Positions 58,114 to 64,000 of a DNA stretch of 64,000 nucleotides are shown piece by piece. The position numbers were made by a program, and so were the translations under genes. The DNA is taken from positions 479,501 through 543,500 of the forward strand of contig CAJNDS010002106.1 in assembly GCA_905221605.1 (NCBI GenBank). The letters run 5' to 3'. Source of the stretch: Symbiodinium natans (taxonomy: Eukaryota > Sar > Dinophyceae > Suessiales > Symbiodiniaceae). How positions within the stretch are numbered: position 1 is the first letter of the stretch; the number at the start of each line of letters is the position of its first letter. Below the pieces are notes generated by a model, which worked only from the letters and a program-made list of their open reading frames with translations, searched no databases and was not told the origin of the DNA.

Positions 58114-58209
58114 CTAGACCAAAGAGTAACCTGGGAATAAACAGGGTGCCTGTTTGGGTTGTAAAGGGCTTCTAAGGGAACCCAAACCTGGGCCTACTCT
58201 GGGTCCTGG
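58114..58209 (+). mobile_element. MITE family C at an intron 3' end
   Basis: CTAGACCAAAGAGTAACCTG ... GGCCTACTCTGGGTCCTGG. In the minus sense its end TTTGGTCTAG supplies an AG acceptor. Confidence 0.7.
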
Positions 58210-58244
58210 ACAAGGGCTTCAGGGACCAACCGTCCGAGCGTCAC

Positions 58245-61200
58245 AGGGCCCACTCTGGGTCACGAGGACGCTCTTGTCGTGCATGTGTGACCGGCAGAGT
58301 TTGTAGAACTCTTTGCCTCGAGAAGCCAGGTTTCGGGGAGTGTTGGGAAGCCATGGAGAAGACGTGAGGTCTGCACCTCGATTAGGTGTTGTGCTTTGGG
58401 GGAGCAGGTGCGATTTTAGTCGCCCTAAACCCGAATTAAACCCTCAGCCCTACACCCCCCTAAACCCTAAATCCTGACCCCCAAGCCCCCAAACCCTAAA
58501 CCTAAACCCGACACCCTAAACCCTACCTACAACCTACACCACCAGTCTGGGCGCTGTAGAGCTTCTCCAGCTCCTTGCTATCAAAGGCATCTGGAAAGTC
58601 CAGGATCAGAATGTCAAATGTCTGATCCTCAGGGAGCTACTCTGTGTTCAGAGGACTGGTCTATACCTCTTAGGGTTTAGGATTTAGGGTTTAGTGTTTC
58701 GGATTGAGGACTACATGAACCCGAAAACTGGGCTCGGGTTTGGGGCTTAGGTTTTAGGGACCTGGGAGCATGGTGCTCGGAGAGTTCCCAGTGGGGACCC
58801 ACTCCTGCTAGAAACAAGCAAAGCAACCCCCGACTGGATTACACGCTAAACTCCTGAAATTTAATTCCCCAGGCCCTTAAAAAAAAACCCTAAAACCTAC
58901 ACCCTGATCCCAAACCGTAAACCCCCAAACCCTAAAAACACCCTAGCCCTAAACCCTAAATCCTGAACCCTAAACCCCAAACCCTAAACCCCAAACCCTA
59001 AAGCCCTGTCCTCGGGCATCTCCTTCAGGTGGATCCATGCATCGCCTGAGTCTTTTTCAGGCGCTCGCACGGGAAAAAAGGGGTTTAGGGTTTAGGGTTT
59101 AGAGACGTTAAACCCGCTGACTCTCGATATCAGGGGCACAGTCAGATTCCTGGTGAATCTGACCGTCTGACTGTCAGTAAGGTCCTCATAAAGCCAAGAA
59201 GGGCTTTGGCGGCTGAGACTTAAAGAAAAAAGCACTTTGTCCGGAGAAGCTTCGCTTAAATCAACAAGGGAATAAGCCCTGTGAACCCAGCGCAGCCAAT
59301 AAGCTCAGACATGTGTAAACCTGCTACCCTAAACCCTAAACCCCAAACCCCAAACCCCAAACCCTAAACCCTAAACCCTAAACCTCCCTCGCCCCCCCAA
59401 CATGAAGCCAGGAGCCGGTGATGAGGCGCAGCCTGGGATCCTCAAAGCTGCCGGAGGCGAAGCCGGGCACCCACTCGAGAGCAAATCGCGTCACCTTCCC
59501 AACAAAGCGGTTTTAGGGTTTAGGGTTTAGGGTTTAGGGCCTAAGGGTCTATTCGGGTGCCCTGATTTTGGGAAATAACCTTTTACTTGATGCTGACCCC
59601 TAGAAACCCACCGGTTCTACCGGCCTCATAGTCGATGTCCACCATGGTGACGTTGCTAAGGCTCTGCCTGACGTCCCAGATTTCTAGGGGGATCCAAAAA
59701 GTAGACCCCCCCGTAAATAGTACACCCTAACCCTAAACCCCAAACACTATATTACCATTAAGGATCATTCTTAGGAACCCTTAAGGGGGACCTACCTTTA
59801 GGAACCTCCCAAAGGGTCTGACCCTGTAGAAACCCTAAAGTTCAGGAGTCGCCTGGAAGCCAAACCCCCTTAACACCCCCATGCCGTGAATGGGTTTAGG
59901 GTTTAGGGTTTAGGGTTTAGGGTTTAGGGTTTAGGGTTTAGGGTTTAGGGTTTAGGGTTCAAGGTTTAGGGTTTTAAACGCCACAAACTCACACATCCCC
60001 AAATTGGGGTTTTACATCTTTGGGGCCTAGGCAAATATCCTAAGCCCATGGTGGAACCCTGGGCCCTCAACCCTCAACCCTCAACCCCAAACCTCTCACC
60101 ACCCTCTGAAGGCCTGGTGATTGCCAACCCCTCCGAGGATTTTAGGGCTTAGGGTTTGGAGCCCTGGATCCAGATAGCAGGGTGTCTTCTTTCGCAACAC
60201 AACTCTTGAAGCCCATTTGTGAACAGGAAAGGAAGCCATAGGCAAATAGGAGTTGCAGGCAAACCCTGAAGTCTCAGAAGCCTCTAAAACCCTGAACCCT
60301 AAACCCTAAACCCTAAACCTTGAAACTTGCGTCGTCTCCTAGACCCAGGAGTAACCTAGGAGTTTACATGGGCTTAAGAATGGAACCAAAGCCCTAAAAA
60401 CAAAGGGGAATGAGGGCCTACTCTGGGTCCTTGTCTCCTATAATGTTTAGGGTTTAGGGTTTAGGGTTTAGGGTTTAGGGTTTAGGGTTTAGGGTTCAGG
60501 GTTTAGGGCAATCCCTGCCCAGACCAGCGGAGCAGTTCCCGCGGCCCAGCGCCGTCGCCGCTGCCACCGAGGAAGACGCTGTGCGGTGGCCGCCCGGCCC
60601 TTACTTGAAGGTTCAGGGGTACTTAGAGGGTTTGGGGTTTAGGGTTTTGGGTTCAGTTCTAATCCACATATAAGCCCCTAATTAGGGTTACGAGTACAGG
60701 TATATTTGGGTTTCTGAGTAGCATGAACCTGCAAGTACTGAACAAAATGCTGAGCTTGTAAGCCCTGTGGATTAAGGGTGTAGGGTTTTAAGTTTTTCGG
60801 GGTTTTGTGGCTTCAGGCTCTGAACTAAGCCTGCAGCATCTCTGTCCGGTCTTGAGAAAGCCTTTTTTGTTCTTGCTGAGTTGCGGATGAAGCGGGCACA
60901 TCACTGAAGAGATGATCGATATTGCTCCAGGAAAGCAGTGCAAAGAGAAAAAGCTTTCATAGCGTTTGCTTCATGCCTTCAAAACGCTTTCTTCGTGCGT
61001 TTAGCGGCACGGGTTCTTCGCCATCGTAGATTGCACGGCTTTGGGAGTCTCTCTTGGTACAATCCGGTGCGACAAAGAACCAGCAAGGGCAGGTTGGATG
61101 TCCAGAAACCCTAAAAACCTGAACCCTGAACCCTAAACCCTAACCCTAAACCCTAAACCCTAATAAACCCTAAACCTATCACCTCCAAACAGAGTACATA

Positions 61201-62836
61201 AATCTGAAAGTTGAGAACGTGTCCGAAGCGTAGACTCCCAACACAATGCCTGCAATATACTTTCGAGCAATCTGGTGAACATCCATTCCCCTCCCCCTAA
61301 ACCCTAAACCCCGAACCCGAAACCCTAAACTCTAAACCCTGAACCCTAAGCCCTAAACCCTAAACCCCAAACCCTAGCTGCAACCTACGAACCTCCCAAC
61401 TCCCCAGCCCGAAAAGACCCGCGAAGCCCCCCCAAGGCACAGGGTGGCGAACGTCAGCAGGGCTGGGTGGACCATCCTTTTCAAGGGTCGGGGCTTCCGG
61501 TGGGGAGGGTTTAGGGTTTATAAGGTTTATGGGGTTTATAGGGTTTTTTGGGTTTATAGGGTTTATAGGGTTCATAGGGTTTAGGGTTTGGAGTTTACGA
61601 AGGTGGTTGCGAGGGGTGCTCATCAATTTTTTGGGCTGCTTTAGAGGGCACCCGACAATTCGAAGACAACGCAGAGTGGACAAAAAGGTATAGATTCCCT
61701 TTCTGTAAGGATTCCGCTGTTAAGTCACTCGTTTCCCAATGGCCTAGGCCTAAACCCTAAATGCGAAAACCCGAAATCCTCCTGCGGGTCAAAGGAGCAT
61801 CTCATGGTAGACGTGCTCATCCACGCTGTGGCCTGAACTTGCGAGTTCTTGAAGGGAATGAGGGGATTGGGTACCTTACATCCCCTATATGACTCTATGA
61901 GATCTTGTAGGGTTCGTTATACTCGAAACACCCGAAACCCTAAACCCTAAAAGGGAACTACAACGAAGGCAACCCTGCATCCTCCCAAACTGAGGGCTTC
62001 CAAGCCCCAAACCCTACACTCCGCAACTATACAACCTAAGCCCTAAACCCTATCCCTATATGTATTAAAAAATGAAGTCTGTACACACCCTAAGCCCTAA
62101 GCCCTAAACCCTAAGCGTGCCCCCTCTATCTATAAAAGAGCGCTAAACTCTATACTACAACCTAAGCCCTTAAGCCTAAGCCTCAGCCCCTCAATACACA
62201 AAAAACTCCACTGCCCTGAAGCCTTAAAAACCTCAAAGCCAAGCCTCAACCTTAGAGCTCTATGCCAAGGCGGGGGGGTGGGTCTAACATCATCTTACTT
62301 CTTCAATAACCAAGGGGGAAAAAGGTTAAACCTTTCTATTGCTACTAGATAAGGAAACCCAAAAAGTTTAAAGTTGAACTATTGGCCAGGTAAGTCATTC
62401 TTGAGCTTCAAATTGGGATTCTGAAGACAGCAGCTTTGTGGAAGAGGAGGTGTCCAACTTCTGGGGGGGGACCACTTGAATACCGTCTGAGCAATGCTTC
62501 AAAGGACTACTAATCGTTTCAAAAAAATCTTTCTTATACCGGTAATAGGGATATGTTTTTTTCTTGTTTTTTTGTTGGGAGGGGGGGGGGTCTTAAGAAG
62601 AATGAGTTAGGATGTTCCCCCTTATACTAGCAGTCCGTAACAGGAACTAGAATAGGGGGTACTTCAGTCCCTACTAAGGACTGTTAGTATAAGGGGGAAC
62701 ATCCCCTAAACCGTAAGCCCTAAACCCTAAACCCTAAACCCTAAATGGCTCTAAGGGTTTAGGTCTGCAATAGGGAACATCCCAAAGGACGAGGCACACT
62801 GCAGGAAGCCGCCCATCATCAAGAGGCGGTTGCCAC
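58245..62836 (-). CDS. Spermidine/thermospermine synthase-type aminopropyltransferase, multi-exon, partial
   Basis: Transfers an aminopropyl group from decarboxylated SAM to a polyamine (family knowledge). Exons on the minus strand: 62798-62836, 61802-61832, 61441-61476, 60525-60599, 59625-59667, 59416-59494, 59011-59045, 58555-58627, 58245-58316; every phase agrees. Motifs in order: NRLLMMGGFLQ, HSVDEHVYHEMVHPALL (DE..YHE..HP block), PHSVFLGGSGDGAGPREL (GGG.DG..RE loop), NVTMVDIDYE (acidic ligand of the methionine-derived moiety), FEDPRLRLITGDAWIHL (DA motif), TFDILILDFPDAFDSKEL (catalytic D..PD), EKLYSKEFYKL, VLVTQSGP. The FPDAFD and TQSGP forms fit either the thermospermine (ACL5) or the spermidine branch, so I give no symbol. 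The N-terminal beta domain and the C-terminus were not found; 62990-63410 and 57960-58112 hold candidate continuations. Donors are GT, GA, GT, GT, GC, GC, GA, GC, GT. Confidence 0.88.
59892..59970. repeat. (TTTAGGG)n array, about 10 units
   Basis: Inside an intron of the aminopropyltransferase gene. Confidence 0.95.
60339..60432 (+). mobile_element. MITE family C, shortened
   Basis: CTAGACCCAGGAGTAACCTA ... GGGCCTACTCTGGGTCCTT, inside an intron of the aminopropyltransferase gene. Confidence 0.7.
60602..60738 (+). mobile_element. MITE family E at an intron 3' end
   Basis: TACTTGAAGGTTCAGGGGTA ... TAGCATGAACCTGCAAGTA. In minus sense it ends CAAGTAAG exactly where exon 60525-60599 begins, so it supplies the acceptor. 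Confidence 0.75.
62607..62708 (+). mobile_element. MITE family A, nearly intact
   Basis: Ends TTAGGATGTTCCCCCTTATA and TATAAGGGGGAACATCCCCT; interior AGTCC...GGACT pairing. Lies in an intron of the aminopropyltransferase gene. A lone end (TAGGGAACATCCCAA) follows at 62771-62785. Confidence 0.75.
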
Positions 62837-62989
62837 CTCGAAGCGCACAGCTTCTGGGGGGGGTTGGGGGTTTAGGGTTTAGGGCTCAGGGTTCCGGGTT
62901 CAGGGTTTGGGGTGCTCGGGTTTCGGGCGTTTGTTGGCATTCAGGGTTTAGGGTCTAGGATTAGGGTTTAGGGAGTTTAGGGTTTTGGA

Positions 62990-63410
62990 CTTGATGCTTC
63001 AGCCAGAAACTCCTGCTCCCTTGCGAGCAGCTGCTCCTTCACCGCCACCACGTTTACCACACATGCGGTCTGCAGCAATTCGGTGTGCTTCCATCTCCGC
63101 ACGGTTGAGCACAAACACAGGTGCACGCAGACGGACACCCGAGAAATTCACATGTGCACCCTCACTTGGGCTGGCTTGTCTTGGTGCGGACCGAGGGCAC
63201 GAAGGGTCTCCAAAAGACTCATCTCCAAAGCTTCGTGGGCTTCCCCGCCCTTCTTGTAATCCGCTGGGACTTCGGCATTAACCCAGGACTTCACGGGTTC
63301 CTTCACCTCGCAGAAGCGCTTCAGCCGCATCCTCAAGGCATCCCGTGAGATGACCTGCCATCTGATTCGTGCTTCATGGATATGTTTTGGCTCAACTACA
63401 TCTTAAGCCG
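62990..63410 (-). CDS. Coding-like region, unnamed protein, possibly frameshifted
   Basis: One frame reads EPKHIHEARIRWQVISRDAL, RMRLKRFCEVKEPVKSWVNA and DYKKGGEAHEALEMSLLETL and meets a canonical donor (GTGAGG) near 63166. A second frame continues VRLRAPVFVLNRAEMEAHRI, AADRMCGKRGGGEGAAARKG to a stop near 63000. Either an intron or a frame break joins them. It could be the 5' part of the neighbouring aminopropyltransferase gene or a separate gene. Confidence 0.45.
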
Positions 63411-64000
63411 GCTAGAATCACACTGGAGCCGACGCCAAAAGTCAGTGTGCCTGCAGGGGGCAGGTCTGCCACAAAAGAAGGGGGAACAAAAAGACCTAGG
63501 AATATTCTTCGTTAAGGGGTATTGGATGGTATTGGGCTCTTTGGGTAGGGCTTGAAGCTTAATTGTGGGGTTTGCAACCCCCTTGAACCAAGGGGCTTGC
63601 AATTCTGCATAGGAAGACCTATGGCGACTGGGGATCAGTCTCCGGCGTAGCTGGACAACTCAACTTAGCATGGCTGCAAAGAGATTGATTTCGGGTTTAG
63701 GGTTCGAGGTTTGGCATTGGAGAATCAAAGTGCCTCCCGAAGAAAACCTGCCATTCGTGGGCAAATGTCGCCCTAAAATCCCCAACAAGCACCCCAAGCC
63801 CTCCAGCCTCAAACCCTAAAGCCCACAAAACCCTAAACCCTAAAACCCCCAAACAACCCTAAACCCTAAACCCTAAAGCCCCCAAATCTCTATAGCCCTA
63901 CCAGGACATGGAAACGCTTAGACCAGCCCGGGCTTGTTGGGGTTCTGGGGCGTAGGGTCTACAGGGAATAGGTCTTTAGGGTTCTAGATTTCAAGTTTTT

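Noticed and set aside
61185..61290. Open minus frame DVHQIARKYIAGIVLGVYAS with a GT donor
   Set aside because: It lies between phase-compatible exons of the aminopropyltransferase gene and fits no part of that family; kept only as a possible nested or chance frame.
63380..63395. TTTTGGCTCAA resembles the 3' part of the dinoflagellate spliced leader
   Set aside because: Only 11 bases match, the preceding GTAGCCA is absent, and the match lies antisense within a coding-like island; chance is likely.
1..64000. A chromosome end, because of the telomere-type repeats
   Set aside because: Arrays occur in both orientations throughout and genes lie between them, so these are interstitial repeats.

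Overview
The window is nuclear DNA of a eukaryote, most likely a dinoflagellate or a close alveolate relative. Heptamer arrays of the TTTAGGG/CCCTAAA type are scattered through all 64 kb. Genes are broken into very short exons (about 31 to 97 nt). Introns begin with GC or GA at least as often as GT and end in AG. The species cannot be named from the sequence. Nearly all apparent long reading frames are translated telomere-type repeat; the real coding sequence lies in short GC3-rich islands.

Two genes could be assembled exon by exon with every joined intron phase matching. (1) A Bin3/MePCE-type RNA methylphosphate-capping methyltransferase lies on the minus strand at 4434-11695. It has 13 recognised exons, one of them with an unresolved end, and its stop codon sits inside a TTTAGGG heptamer. 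(2) A spermidine/thermospermine-type aminopropyltransferase lies on the minus strand at 58245-62836, with nine joined exons and both ends unresolved. Many further coding-like islands lie between and beside them, mostly on the minus strand. Several look like first or last exons of other genes that I could not name.

Layout: 1-4.4 kb, degenerate telomere-type repeat, coding islands of a downstream gene and three inverted-repeat elements. 4.4-13.8 kb, the capping-enzyme gene and its upstream islands. 14-34 kb, exon islands of unknown genes (one group membrane-like), arrays and elements. 34.8-47 kb, more minus-strand exons. 47-53 kb, three probable last exons. 53.7-55.7 kb, an AT-rich foreign-looking island with palindromes and a decayed lipase-like plus capsid-like reading frame. 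56-64 kb, the aminopropyltransferase gene and an unnamed coding region.

Two kinds of structure fill the introns. First, most introns checked in the two solved genes carry G-rich heptamers on the plus strand at their low-coordinate edge and C-rich heptamers at their high-coordinate edge, so the transcript could pair intron ends. Second, at least seven families of short inverted-repeat elements (about 75-150 bp) sit in introns. In two nearly identical copies the element plus a 2-bp target duplication supplies splice sites that restore the interrupted sequence, as described for introners. Some elements contain expanded heptamer arrays, linking the two phenomena.
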